This document shows positions 1 through 8,112 of a stretch of DNA of 64,000 nucleotides, one piece after another. The DNA is taken from the NCBI RefSeq assembly GCF_028473145.1, contig NZ_CP092370.1, positions 806,001 through 870,000 of the forward strand, in the 5' to 3' direction. The notes below the pieces were generated by a model. That model saw only the letters and a program-made list of their open reading frames with translations. It was not told the origin of the DNA and made no database searches. Positions within the stretch are counted from its first letter, which is position 1. The number at the start of each line of letters is the position of its first letter. The stretch is from Flavobacterium sp. CBA20B-1 (lineage in GTDB: Bacteria > Bacteroidota > Bacteroidia > Flavobacteriales > Flavobacteriaceae). A program made the position numbers and the translations under genes.

Positions 1-329
1 ATTGGGCGTTGGATACCTTAGAAAAACATGCAGATATTTCAGCCGATTTGATCGATTTAAGAACATTGCAACCTTTAGATTACGAAACGATTAGAAAATC
101 GGTACAAAAATCAAATCGAGTAATTATTTTGCAAGAGGACACGCTTTTTGGAGGCATTGCCAGTGATTTATCGGCTTGGATTATGGAAAATTGTTTTGAA
201 TATTTAGATGCACCAGTAAAACGTGTAGCAAGTATTGAAACACCTATACCTTTTATGGATCATCTAGAAGCGCAATATTTGCCAAAAGAACGTTTTGAAC
301 AAGAATTATTAGTACTTTTACAGTTTTAA
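1..329 (+). CDS. Alpha-ketoacid dehydrogenase E1, C-terminal end (partial)
   Basis: The reading frame is open from the window edge and stops at 329, so only the last ~108 residues are present. They match the transketolase C-terminal (swivel) domain of thiamine-diphosphate E1 enzymes: the pattern IDLRTLQPLDYETI, then a strand-helix with EDTLFGGIASDLSAWI and the ending ETPIPFMDHLEAQYLP are typical of the beta part of branched-chain 2-oxoacid dehydrogenase E1. In Bacteroidota alpha and beta parts are often fused in one ~660-aa protein; that cannot be checked here. A TTG at 9 could be mistaken for a start, but the preceding codons (Trp-Ala) continue the family pattern, so the gene begins outside the window. 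The exact substrate (branched-chain versus pyruvate) is inference. Confidence 0.8.
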   Translation, partial: WALDTLEKHADISADLIDLRTLQPLDYETIRKSVQKSNRVIILQEDTLFGGIASDLSAWIMENCFEYLDAPVKRVASIETPIPFMDHLEAQYLPKERFEQELLVLLQF

Positions 330-347
330 AACAAACACAACATTATA

Positions 348-1304
348 ATGAAAACCATAACTTCTTCTAACTTTAATTTTCCGGGTCAAAAAGCAGTTTA
401 CAAAGGAAAAGTACGCGAAGTTTATACAATTAACGATGATTTATTGGTGATGATTGCAACCGACCGTTTATCGGCTTTTGATGTAATTATGCCAAAAGGA
501 ATTCCCTATAAAGGTCAAATTTTGAACCAAATTGCATCGAAATTCATGCAACTTACTCAAGATATTGTACCCAATTGGCTAATCGCAAATCCTGATCCAA
601 ACGTAGCAGTGGGGCATTTGTGTGAACCTTTTAAGGTTGAAATGGTGATTCGCGGTTATTTGTCGGGGCATGCAGCACGCGAATATGCTGCAGGAAAACG
701 CATTTTGTGTGGTGTTGAAATGCCAGAAGGTATGAAAGAAAACGATAAATTCCCAACGCCAATTATTACACCAACTACCAAAGCTGCTGTTGGCACACAC
801 GATGAAGATATTTCTAAGGAAGACATTTTGGCTCAAGAGATTGTTTCTAAAGAAGATTACGAAGTTTTGGAACAATACACACACGCCTTATATCAGCGTG
901 GAACAGAGATTGCAGCCGCTCGTGGACTGATTTTGGTCGATACAAAGTACGAATTTGGTAAAACAAAAGACGGTAAAATTGTATTGATTGATGAAATTCA
1001 TACACCTGATTCTTCTCGATATTTTTATGCAGATGGATACCAAGAGCGTCAGAATAACAACGAAGCTCAAAAACAATTATCGAAAGAATTTGTACGTCAG
1101 TGGTTAATTACAAATGGTTTTCAAGGGAAAGATGGTCAGCAAATTCCTGAAATGTCCGATGCATACATTGAAACCGTTTCAGATAGATACATTGAATTAT
1201 ATGAAAATATCATTGGTGAAAAATTTGAAAAAGCCGATGTTTCCAACATTCACGAACGTATCGAACAAAACGTAAATGCTTTTTTGGCATCATATAAAAA
1301 ATAA
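348..1304 (+). CDS. purC: Phosphoribosylaminoimidazole-succinocarboxamide (SAICAR) synthase
   Basis: Step in purine synthesis joining CAIR and aspartate with ATP; cytosolic. The 318-residue length fits the longer PurC form. Visible family motifs are the N-terminal glycine-rich KGKVREVY strand (20-26), [10 protein letters not shown] (37-46), [10 protein letters not shown] (101-110), VDTKYEFG (197-204) and [12 protein letters not shown] (215-226), the last two carrying the conserved acidic residues of the active site. ATG at 348 lies 18 nt after the E1 stop. purH sits elsewhere in the window (29474), so the pur genes are scattered, as is common in this group. A 10-bp hairpin follows at 1312-1344. 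Confidence 0.95.
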   Translation: MKTITSSNFNFPGQKAVYKGKVREVYTINDDLLVMIATDRLSAFDVIMPKGIPYKGQILNQIASKFMQLTQDIVPNWLIANPDPNVAVGHLCEPFKVEMVIRGYLSGHAAREYAAGKRILCGVEMPEGMKENDKFPTPIITPTTKAAVGTHDEDISKEDILAQEIVSKEDYEVLEQYTHALYQRGTEIAAARGLILVDTKYEFGKTKDGKIVLIDEIHTPDSSRYFYADGYQERQNNNEAQKQLSKEFVRQWLITNGFQGKDGQQIPEMSDAYIETVSDRYIELYENIIGEKFEKADVSNIHERIEQNVNAFLASYKK

Positions 1305-1311
1305 TTTATGA

Positions 1312-1344
1312 TCGTCGGTTCTATTTATCAAATCGAACCGACGA
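1312..1344 (+). terminator. Inverted repeat after purC
   Basis: TCGTCGGTTC at 1312-1321 pairs perfectly with GAACCGACGA at 1335-1344 (10-bp stem, 13-nt loop). It lies 8 nt after the purC stop and 35 nt before the nitroreductase. There is no T-run behind it, so it may be a processing or attenuation hairpin rather than a true intrinsic terminator. Confidence 0.5.
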
Positions 1345-1378
1345 ATAGTAAAGTTGAAACAATTATAAAAAAAAAATC

Positions 1379-2011
1379 ATGAGTATTATTCCCGCATTGC
1401 AGTGGCGTTACGCTACCAAAAAAATGAACGGCGAAAAAGTTTCTCAAGATAAAGTAAACAGCATTTTAGAAGCCGCACGCTTGGCGCCCACATCATCAGG
1501 TTTGCAACCTTTTGAAATACTGGTTATTACCAATCAATTATTAAAGGAGCAGTTGAAACCTTTCGCTTTCAATCAATCACAAATTACAGACTGTTCCCAT
1601 TTATTGGTGTTTGCAGCTTGGAGTGTATATGATGTTGCCAAAATAAGTTATTATTTTGATTATTACGAGGCAGAACGTAATTTGCCCGAAGGTTTTTCAA
1701 ACGGTTATAAGAACAACGTCATTAAACAATTAACGTCTATGACACCCGAACGTCAATTTGAACATGCTGCTCGCCAGGTGTATATTGCATTGGGAATGGC
1801 ACTGACAGAAGCCGGAGCTCTAGAAGTTGATTCGATACCAATGGAAGGTTTTATAAACCACGAAGTTGATAAACTGTTGAATTTAGAAGAAAAAGGATTA
1901 AAAAGCGTTGTTATTTTACCGATTGGTTACCGTGATGCCGAAAACGATTGGCAAGCTGAACTAAAAAAGGTAAGAAAACCAAATGATTACATGATTTCGT
2001 ATATTGATTAA
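1379..2011 (+). CDS. Nitroreductase family NAD(P)H-dependent oxidoreductase
   Basis: FMN-dependent enzyme of the NfsB/nitroreductase superfamily, 210 residues, cytosolic. The N-terminus shows the classic WRYATKKM (9-16) and the helix-strand ILEAARLAPTSSGLQPFEILVI (28-49) that binds FMN phosphate; the C-terminal part has LEEKGLKSVVILPIGYR (166-182), typical of the last strand before the C-terminal tail. Physiological substrates of these enzymes (quinones, nitroaromatics) are rarely known, so no specific role is claimed. It lies between purC and the HMA-type protein, 19 nt before the latter, and might be co-transcribed with it. Confidence 0.85.
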   Translation: MSIIPALQWRYATKKMNGEKVSQDKVNSILEAARLAPTSSGLQPFEILVITNQLLKEQLKPFAFNQSQITDCSHLLVFAAWSVYDVAKISYYFDYYEAERNLPEGFSNGYKNNVIKQLTSMTPERQFEHAARQVYIALGMALTEAGALEVDSIPMEGFINHEVDKLLNLEEKGLKSVVILPIGYRDAENDWQAELKKVRKPNDYMISYID

Positions 2012-2030
2012 TTAATTTAAAATAGATAAG

Positions 2031-2381
2031 ATGAAAAATTTAAAAACTTTATTAATTATTTTGTTTGTCGCGTTTTCAACAATAGCGCATGCACAAAACA
2101 AAAAATCGGAAAAAGCAGTGATTAAGACAAACATTGTTTGTGATCATTGTAAAGCGTGTGAAACTTGCGGAAAAATGTTTCAAACCGAAATGCTGAAAAT
2201 TAAAGGTGTAAAAATGTATGAATTAGACGAAGAAAAAGAAACCATTACGGTTTACTTCAACCCTAAAAAAACAAATTTGCAAACCATTAAAACAGCCATT
2301 TCAAAATTAGGTTTTGATGCCGATGAAATAAAAGCTGACCCTGTTGCCTATGAAAATTTAGACGGTTGTTGCAAAGCTTAA
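2031..2381 (+). CDS. Secreted heavy-metal-associated (HMA-like) protein
   Basis: 116 residues with a clean signal peptide (MKNLKTLLIILFVAFSTIAHA, cut near 21), so the product is periplasmic. The mature part resembles a ferredoxin-like HMA fold: a cysteine-rich loop with C37, C40, C43 and C46 (CDHCKACETCG), then KGVKMYELDEEKETITVYFNP and ISKLGFDADEI as in copper chaperone domains. It has two extra cysteines compared with the usual CxxC and ends with GCC at 112-114. A role in binding Cu or another soft metal is inference from the motif. It is followed at once by a strong bidirectional terminator. Confidence 0.75.
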   Translation: MKNLKTLLIILFVAFSTIAHAQNKKSEKAVIKTNIVCDHCKACETCGKMFQTEMLKIKGVKMYELDEEKETITVYFNPKKTNLQTIKTAISKLGFDADEIKADPVAYENLDGCCKA

Positions 2382-2385
2382 ATAA

Positions 2386-2413
2386 AAAAAATCTTCCACT
2401 GGGAAGATTTTTT
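2386..2413. terminator. Bidirectional intrinsic terminator
   Basis: AAAAAATCTTCC (2386-2397) and GGAAGATTTTTT (2402-2413) form a perfect 12-bp stem with a 4-nt loop and A/T tracts on both sides, placed between two convergent genes (stops at 2381 and 2428). Confidence 0.9.
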
Positions 2414-2427
2414 ATGTAATTTGGATA

Positions 2428-3486
2428 TTATTGTTTCTGTTCTTTATTGAAATAAACCAAGTAGTAATACATTTGTTTTTCTTCGTCCCAACCTTTTTCA
2501 ATGAATTTTTCGGCAGATTCGGGGTTAATGAAATCCAATTTAATTTGTACGTTGGTATCTAAATTAATAACGTTTTTAATTTTTTTGCGAACATCAGAAA
2601 CGGCGTTATTTGCAATGGGAAAGTTCGATACATCTTCAATGCTGTATTTTTCCGCGCGATCGGTTTTGTAGTTCTTAAATTCTGTTTGCAAATCAGGATT
2701 ATCAATTACATCATTAATAAAATTCTGTTCTTCAAACTCGTCATTTTTTGCAAAATAATTCACAGAACGGTTCATAAACATCACTTCTTCTTTTTTATCT
2801 TCGGCAGGCAAAACCACATCTTTTGCAAAATCCTGAACAAACTTCAAATACTTCTTGGTCATGAAGTTTTCGTCCTGAAAAGCATCAACCGATAAAAAAT
2901 GTTCCAACCAATAACGCGCATCGTAACGGTTACTGTCAATAGTCAAAATTTTATAACCTTCTTCTTTTTTATAATTAAAAATGATACAGCCTTTGTCTAA
3001 TTTATTTAAGTTGATTCCTTGTTGAAGCACCATTTCTAGGTTGCTGTTGTTTTCTTCAAACTGTAAAAAATCAGATTTTAGCTCGCTTTTAAAAATACCA
3101 ATTGCATCTACTGGATTATTGTCAATAGTGATATGCGTTAAATAAGTCACATAAACTTCCCCGTTTTTAATATGTGGGTGATTTGATTGTTCGTATAAAT
3201 GTTTGGTAATTTTTTTAGAAACCTCGTGAACATTGCTTGGATTTGCAAAAATTTCGTTGGCAAAATTGTACATTTCGTTGTAATCTAAATCCACATCGTG
3301 TGCAAATTGGTAGTAACTTTCTTCTTTTTCGCGAAAAGGTTTGAAAAAATATTCTTTTAAAAGCGGCGTGATTTCATCGTTTACGTTGAAAGTGTTTTCC
3401 GATAAAAATATCGCCTCGGCACGGCTTTTATTTCCCACACGGTGAATAGATAACGATTCAATGTGGGTATTAAATAAATTAATCAT
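2428..3486 (-). CDS. Nucleoid-associated protein (NdpA/YejK-like)
   Basis: 352 residues matching the 37-kDa nucleoid-associated family (PF04245). The N-terminus INLFNTHIESLSIHRVGNK, followed by EEITPLLKEYFFKPF-type helices around 38-53, is the family signature, and the length matches the E. coli homologue YejK. The E. coli protein is a minor nucleoid component of uncertain role; in Bacteroidota it is often annotated without further detail. Monocistronic, convergent with the HMA protein, sharing its terminator. No missing parts are visible. Confidence 0.8.
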   Translation of the reverse strand: MINLFNTHIESLSIHRVGNKSRAEAIFLSENTFNVNDEITPLLKEYFFKPFREKEESYYQFAHDVDLDYNEMYNFANEIFANPSNVHEVSKKITKHLYEQSNHPHIKNGEVYVTYLTHITIDNNPVDAIGIFKSELKSDFLQFEENNSNLEMVLQQGINLNKLDKGCIIFNYKKEEGYKILTIDSNRYDARYWLEHFLSVDAFQDENFMTKKYLKFVQDFAKDVVLPAEDKKEEVMFMNRSVNYFAKNDEFEEQNFINDVIDNPDLQTEFKNYKTDRAEKYSIEDVSNFPIANNAVSDVRKKIKNVINLDTNVQIKLDFINPESAEKFIEKGWDEEKQMYYYLVYFNKEQKQ

Positions 3487-3589
3487 AATAGGGTTTGTGT
3501 ATTTTTATTAGGTAAAAAAAGAAAACCTTTCAGTTTTCTTTAATTTATTGTTTATTAATCAATAGGGTGTATTTATTTAAAGTATTTAG

Positions 3590-4135
3590 TTAATAACTGT
3601 CGTCGTAACCAAAATCTTCAAAACTGTCATCACCATCAAACATATCAAAATCTTCATCGTCGTAATCGTCATCAAAATCCCCATAAATGTCCTCTTTAGA
3701 AATGGGATCACCAAACGTTTTTACAGGAGCGTCTTCAGGTAAAACTCCGTGTGCAAAAAGCAATGCAGGCAATTCTTTTTCTTCAGAATCGTCTTCGCTT
3801 TCAATCGCAGCCAATTCCACAAAAAATGTCCAATTTACAAACGGATCATAGATATAAAGAATTTTGGTTTGGTCTTCGTACAACAAATCGTTCAATTTAA
3901 AATCGACCATCGTTTTTTGTTCACCAGGCACATCGCCCATATCAAACAGCGGAATTTCATCTTCTTGTTGCCAGTTGTCATCGCACAAGAAAAACGATCC
4001 GCCTTCGGTGCCGTCAAAGCCAAACGCATTGATGATGGTGTTGTGTAAATCTTCTAAAGTATCTGTATCTTTAATGGCGATGTCTCTTAAAACATCATCT
4101 TCAGCATCTAAAATAACGCGAAATTTGTAAACCAT
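3590..4135 (-). CDS. Plasmid pRiA4b ORF-3 family protein
   Basis: 181 residues. The N-terminal half (MVYKFRVILDAEDDVLRDIAI, then LEDLHNTIINAFGFD and SFFLCDDNW) matches the pRiA4b ORF-3/IS1096 TnpR-passenger family (PF07929), a small fold found fused to or beside many proteins and of unknown function. The last ~35 residues are extremely acidic (runs of D and E with F, G and Y). Free-standing chromosomal copies like this are common in Flavobacteriaceae and are not evidence of a plasmid here. A TAnnTTTG promoter element lies about 20 nt upstream. Confidence 0.7.
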   Translation of the reverse strand: MVYKFRVILDAEDDVLRDIAIKDTDTLEDLHNTIINAFGFDGTEGGSFFLCDDNWQQEDEIPLFDMGDVPGEQKTMVDFKLNDLLYEDQTKILYIYDPFVNWTFFVELAAIESEDDSEEKELPALLFAHGVLPEDAPVKTFGDPISKEDIYGDFDDDYDDEDFDMFDGDDSFEDFGYDDSY

Positions 4136-4155
4136 GTGTCTTAAATATTTAATAG

Positions 4156-4163
4156 CAAATTTA
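4156..4163 (-). promoter_or_regulatory. TAnnTTTG -7 element (pRiA4b-like gene)
   Basis: On the minus strand this reads TAAATTTG, the Bacteroidota sigma-70 -7 consensus TAnnTTTG, 21 nt before the start at 4135. Confidence 0.5.
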
Positions 4164-4289
4164 CTATTTTAATTAGGTTTTCATAGTTTTTAAAAGTTCT
4201 TTTTTTTGCTTATGATGATGAAATTTACGGTTCGGTAGCTAAAATCAACAGTTCAGCGACTTTTAGTTTTTTTACAAAAAAAGCTATGC

Positions 4290-4297
4290 TACTTTTG
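4290..4297 (+). promoter_or_regulatory. TAnnTTTG -7 element (LytS operon)
   Basis: TACTTTTG matches TAnnTTTG, 23 nt before the ATG of the histidine kinase; the likely promoter for the three-gene signalling operon. Confidence 0.5.
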
Positions 4298-4320
4298 AGG
4301 TGTAATTAAACCAATTGATT

Positions 4321-5619
4321 ATGAAAACATTTCTAAGACACTTAAAACAATTCGGCATTATTCTAATAATATGTTTCATTTTAGTAGCTATTATTAATTA
4401 TAACCTTAATGAAACCTATGATGAATATATTTTATTAAGATTATTTGCTGTGGTTTTCAGTTATACATTAAGTATTTATGTAGCGAACGCTTTAGTTTTG
4501 TCTGACTTTTATTTGAAACGAGAAAAAAATCTTAAAAATATTATTATAGGTGGACTTTTAGTTAATTTGCTAACAGTTACTGTGGTTTTTTTAATAAATA
4601 TTATTGGGAATTTGTTCTATACCGACTTTCAAATAATAGAATCTTTTAAATTATCACTTAAAACTGCTGTGTTTTCAAGCTGGTTTTCTATGACGATTTC
4701 AACAACGGTATATGTAGCATTATTGATTCGCAGAAAAGATAAAATTGAAGTTACCCAGCAAAAGGATATCGCTGTAAAAGCAACGGCTTCGTTTGAAACA
4801 CTTAAAAATCAGTTGGATCCGCATTTTTTGTTTAATTCGTTGAATGTTTTAAGCTCTTTAATCGAGGAAAATCCTTTAAAAGCACAGGAGTTTACTGTGG
4901 CTTTATCAAAAATTTATCGTTATGTATTGGATCAAAAAGATAAAAACTTAATATCGGTTGAAGAAGAATTGAATTTTGCAAAACTTTATATTTCTTTATT
5001 AAAAATGCGATTTGAAAATGGAATTTCTGTCAATTTTTTGATTGACGAATCTGTTTTTGATTACAAAATTGTACCATTAAGCCTACAACTTTTGCTTGAA
5101 AATGCCATAAAACATAATAGCATTTCAGATAAAAAACCGCTATTAATCAAAATTTATCAAGAAGAAAACTATCTGGTTGTTCAAAATTCTTTACAAAAAA
5201 AGCAAACTTTTGAAAAATCGAGCGGTATTGGCTTGTCAAATATTATCTATCGCTATGAATTGGTATCAAATACAAATGTAGAAATAATGCAAACAAATGA
5301 TCTTTATAAAGTAAAATTACCTTTAATATCAAGTGATTCTTTATTTGATTTTCAACAAGATAACATCACCGAAACACTTTTTGAGAACGCTTACAGCAGA
5401 ATGAAAAAACTCAAAGAGTTTTATCAATCACTATTCCTCACAATTGTTACAATTCCTACATTCTTCGCACTGAATAAATGGGCTTTTCCTGCCAAAGATT
5501 GGTGGATTGTGATTGCATTTTTCATGCTCATTGCATTGATAATAAACGGTGTGAAAGCATTAAACATTTTTAACAAGTGGGAACAAAAAATGATACAAAA
5601 ACAACTAAATAAAAAATAA
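4321..5619 (+). CDS. LytS-type sensor histidine kinase with C-terminal 2TM domain
   Basis: 432 residues from the ATG at 4321; an in-frame TTG two codons upstream is less likely. Four hydrophobic segments occupy roughly 10-150. The His_kinase domain (PF06580) follows, with the phospho-acceptor in LDPHFLFNSLNVLSSLI near 168-185. A HATPase region contains LLENAIKHN and GIGLSNI. Unusually, the protein continues into a second membrane unit with two hydrophobic segments (about 360-415), matching the 2TM domain (PF13239). Genes downstream are a free-standing 2TM protein (1 nt gap) and the LytTR response regulator, so the three form one signalling operon. The signal sensed is unknown. Confidence 0.85.
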   Translation: MKTFLRHLKQFGIILIICFILVAIINYNLNETYDEYILLRLFAVVFSYTLSIYVANALVLSDFYLKREKNLKNIIIGGLLVNLLTVTVVFLINIIGNLFYTDFQIIESFKLSLKTAVFSSWFSMTISTTVYVALLIRRKDKIEVTQQKDIAVKATASFETLKNQLDPHFLFNSLNVLSSLIEENPLKAQEFTVALSKIYRYVLDQKDKNLISVEEELNFAKLYISLLKMRFENGISVNFLIDESVFDYKIVPLSLQLLLENAIKHNSISDKKPLLIKIYQEENYLVVQNSLQKKQTFEKSSGIGLSNIIYRYELVSNTNVEIMQTNDLYKVKLPLISSDSLFDFQQDNITETLFENAYSRMKKLKEFYQSLFLTIVTIPTFFALNKWAFPAKDWWIVIAFFMLIALIINGVKALNIFNKWEQKMIQKQLNKK

Positions 5620-5620
5620 A

Positions 5621-5917
5621 ATGGAAAATTATAGTCAATTAGAGCTTTTAAAAGCCAAAAAACGCGTGAAAGAAGTAAAAGGCTTTTATATACATTGCAT
5701 TTCATATATAAGCGTAAACACGGTGTTAATTATTTTAAATTTGCTGACTCCAAATAGCGGATATTGGTTTATATTTCCTTTAATCGGATGGGGAATAGGC
5801 TTGTTCTCACATGCAGTAGGCGTTTTTAATTTAATTCCATTTTTAAACAAAGATTGGGAAAACCGAAAGATAAAACAATACATGGATGAAGAACGAAATG
5901 CTTTTAAAAATAAATAA
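5621..5917 (+). CDS. 2TM domain membrane protein
   Basis: 98 residues with two hydrophobic helices (about 22-42 and 49-68) between charged ends: a free-standing 2TM domain (PF13239), similar in pattern to the C-terminus of the kinase just upstream (KxxKEFYxS/KEVKGFYIH before the first helix). It sits between kinase and regulator with gaps of 1 and 3 nt, so it is co-translated with them. A role as accessory subunit or modulator of the kinase is inference from this arrangement, which recurs in flavobacteria. Confidence 0.75.
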   Translation: MENYSQLELLKAKKRVKEVKGFYIHCISYISVNTVLIILNLLTPNSGYWFIFPLIGWGIGLFSHAVGVFNLIPFLNKDWENRKIKQYMDEERNAFKNK

Positions 5918-5920
5918 CAG

Positions 5921-6658
5921 ATGAACGTAGTTATTATTGAAGATGAAAAACCAGCAGCTCGTTTATTAAAACGGCGGCTTGAGCCAATGAATTGTTCAGT
6001 GGTGGCTGTTTTGGCATCGGTCACCGAAAGTGTGGAGTGGTTTGCAAATAACACACATCCCGATTTGGTTTTGGTTGATATTCAATTAGAAGACGGTATT
6101 TCGTTTGAAATTTTTGATCATGTTTCCATAGCTAGTGCCATTATTTTTACAACTGCTTATGATGAATATGCGTTAAGAGCCTTTAAACTAAACAGTATTG
6201 ATTATTTGCTGAAACCAATTGATGAAAAAGAGCTACAAGCTGCTTTAGAAAAATTTAGAGCTTGGCATGAAAAAACAACTTTTACTACTGATGTATTAAA
6301 GAATTTTTACCCAACTGAGTATAAAAAAAGGTATATTGTAAAAACAGGCAACAGTTTAAAAATTGTTGATTCCACAGATATTGAATGTTTTTACAGCGCT
6401 TTTAAAAGTAGTTTTTTAGCTACGAACCAGGGCAGGTCGTTTCCAATAGATGAAAGTTTAGAAGCAATTGAAAAAGAAACAGATCCATCTGCATTTTTCC
6501 GAGTGAATCGCCAATACATCATTGCATTAAAAGCCATTAAAGATATAAGTGTTTACAGCAATTCTCGATTAAAAATTAGCCTGCAAACCTATAAAGATGA
6601 AGAAATCATTGTGAGCAGAGAGCGCGTACAAGCTTTTAAAGAATGGATTAATCGATAG
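5921..6658 (+). CDS. LytTR-family response regulator
   Basis: 245 residues. Receiver domain at 1-120 with the acidic pair in IIEDEK (5-10), phospho-acceptor D53 in LVDIQLEDG, T/Y switch region in TTAYDEYALRAF and the lysine in DYLLKPID. The C-terminal LytTR DNA-binding domain covers about 142-245 (RYIVKTGNSLKIVDSTDIECF, then FFRVNRQYIIALKAI and the ending VSRERVQAFKEWI). It is the partner of the LytS-type kinase at 4321, encoded in the same operon. Targets cannot be read from the sequence. Confidence 0.9.
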   Translation: MNVVIIEDEKPAARLLKRRLEPMNCSVVAVLASVTESVEWFANNTHPDLVLVDIQLEDGISFEIFDHVSIASAIIFTTAYDEYALRAFKLNSIDYLLKPIDEKELQAALEKFRAWHEKTTFTTDVLKNFYPTEYKKRYIVKTGNSLKIVDSTDIECFYSAFKSSFLATNQGRSFPIDESLEAIEKETDPSAFFRVNRQYIIALKAIKDISVYSNSRLKISLQTYKDEEIIVSRERVQAFKEWINR

Positions 6659-6790
6659 ATTTTAAAGAAAAATATTCATTTTTTAACAGAGGTGGAGTAC
6701 TTATTGATTAACAATAATTCAAATAAAATACATATAGAATTAATTTGTAAAGAATATTAATAAAAAACCTACCATTTTGCCTAATAATTT

Positions 6791-6798
6791 TAAATTTG
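6791..6798 (+). promoter_or_regulatory. TAnnTTTG -7 element (lysA)
   Basis: TAAATTTG, 24 nt before the lysA ATG, in the 164-nt intergenic region after the response regulator. Confidence 0.55.
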
Positions 6799-6822
6799 CA
6801 TCTTCAACAACAATTTTAAAAA

Positions 6823-8031
6823 ATGGATACAAATTTATTATTAAACATTGCACAGCAATATGGTTGCCCTGTGTATGTGTATGACGGCAACAAAATCGAG
6901 TCACAGTTTCAACGTTTACAAGATGCGTTTAAACAGGTTAAAAAGCTAAAAATAAATTATGCGGCAAAGGCATTAACAAACATTTCCGTTTTAAAGTTGT
7001 TGAAGAAGAAGGGCAGTGGGTTAGACACCGTATCTATACAAGAGGTTTTATTAGGCTTAGAAGCTGGTTTTTCTGCAGATGACATCATGTTTACGCCAAA
7101 TGGAGTTTCTTTGGAAGAAATTGAAGAAGCAGTAAAATTAGGGGTACATATCAATATAGACAATCTTTCGATTTTAGAACAGTTTGGTGCGAAACATCCA
7201 AATATTCCGGTATGTATTCGTATCAACCCGCATGTGATGGCTGGTGGAAACAGTAATATTTCAGTAGGACATATTGATAGTAAATTCGGAATTTCGGTGC
7301 ATCAAACACCGCACATTTTAAGAATTATCGAAAATACCAAAATGAAAGTCAATGGAATTCACATGCACACAGGCTCTGATATTTTAGATATCGAAGTGTT
7401 TCTATACGCATCTGAAATTCTATTTAATACTGCTAAACAATTTAAAAACCTTGATTTTATTGATTTCGGAAGCGGATTTAAAGTACCTTATAAAGAAGGG
7501 GATTTGGAAACAGATATTGAAGAATTAGGAGAAAAATTAACACTTCGCTTCAATGAATTTTGTAATGAATATGGCAAAGATTTAACCTTGGTTTTTGAAC
7601 CTGGTAAATTTTTAGTGTCACAGGCGGGGTATTTTCTTGCAAAAGTAAATGTGGTGAAACAAACAACATCTACCGTATTTGCTGGTGTAGATTCTGGTTT
7701 TAATCATTTAATCCGCCCCATGTTGTACAACGCATACCATCATATCACCAATATTTCTAACAATAATGGTAAAGAGCGTTTTTATTCGGTAGTGGGATAC
7801 ATTTGTGAAACCGATACTTTTGCAAGCAACCGTAAAATTGCTGAAATAAGTGAAGGAGATATTTTGTGTTTTCACAATGCCGGTGCTTATTGTTTCTCCA
7901 TGACATCGAATTATAACTCTCGATTTAAACCTGCTGAAGTTTTAGTTTATAACGATACAACGCATTTAATTAGAAAACACGAAACCATGGCCGATTTATT
8001 GCACAATCAGGTTGCAGTAGATTTCGACTAA
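6823..8031 (+). CDS. lysA: Diaminopimelate decarboxylase
   Basis: Last step of lysine synthesis: meso-DAP to L-lysine with PLP; cytosolic. 402 residues, the usual size. The PLP lysine is K49 in INYAAKALTN. The HMHTGSDI stretch (~182-189), the glycine-rich phosphate-binding FIDFGSGFKVPYKEGD (~211-226), EPGKFLVSQAG (~252-262) and CETDTFA (~329-335, with the catalytic Cys contributed across the dimer) are all present. Monocistronic with its own promoter element; a strong hairpin follows. A full set of active-site motifs suggests a working enzyme. Confidence 0.93.
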   Translation: MDTNLLLNIAQQYGCPVYVYDGNKIESQFQRLQDAFKQVKKLKINYAAKALTNISVLKLLKKKGSGLDTVSIQEVLLGLEAGFSADDIMFTPNGVSLEEIEEAVKLGVHINIDNLSILEQFGAKHPNIPVCIRINPHVMAGGNSNISVGHIDSKFGISVHQTPHILRIIENTKMKVNGIHMHTGSDILDIEVFLYASEILFNTAKQFKNLDFIDFGSGFKVPYKEGDLETDIEELGEKLTLRFNEFCNEYGKDLTLVFEPGKFLVSQAGYFLAKVNVVKQTTSTVFAGVDSGFNHLIRPMLYNAYHHITNISNNNGKERFYSVVGYICETDTFASNRKIAEISEGDILCFHNAGAYCFSMTSNYNSRFKPAEVLVYNDTTHLIRKHETMADLLHNQVAVDFD

Positions 8032-8065
8032 AACTCAAAATAACAAATATTTAACAGAGATTCTT

Positions 8066-8088
8066 TAGGCAAACGGTTCGTTTGCCTA
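8066..8088 (+). terminator. Intrinsic terminator after lysA
   Basis: TAGGCAAACG (8066-8075) pairs perfectly with CGTTTGCCTA (8079-8088), loop GTT, followed by TTTTTG. The last bases of the stem overlap the promoter element of the next gene. Confidence 0.85.
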
Positions 8089-8094
8089 TTTTTG
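8087..8094 (+). promoter_or_regulatory. TAnnTTTG -7 element (alkaline phosphatase)
   Basis: TATTTTTG, 18 nt before the ATG at 8113 and overlapping the end of the lysA terminator stem by two bases. Confidence 0.55.
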
Positions 8095-8112
8095 TATAAA
8101 TTTTTTACAACC

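Noticed and set aside
3590..4135. Plasmid or transposon origin of the pRiA4b ORF-3 family gene.
   Set aside because: The family name derives from a plasmid, but chromosomal copies are common and no mobile-element hallmarks are nearby.
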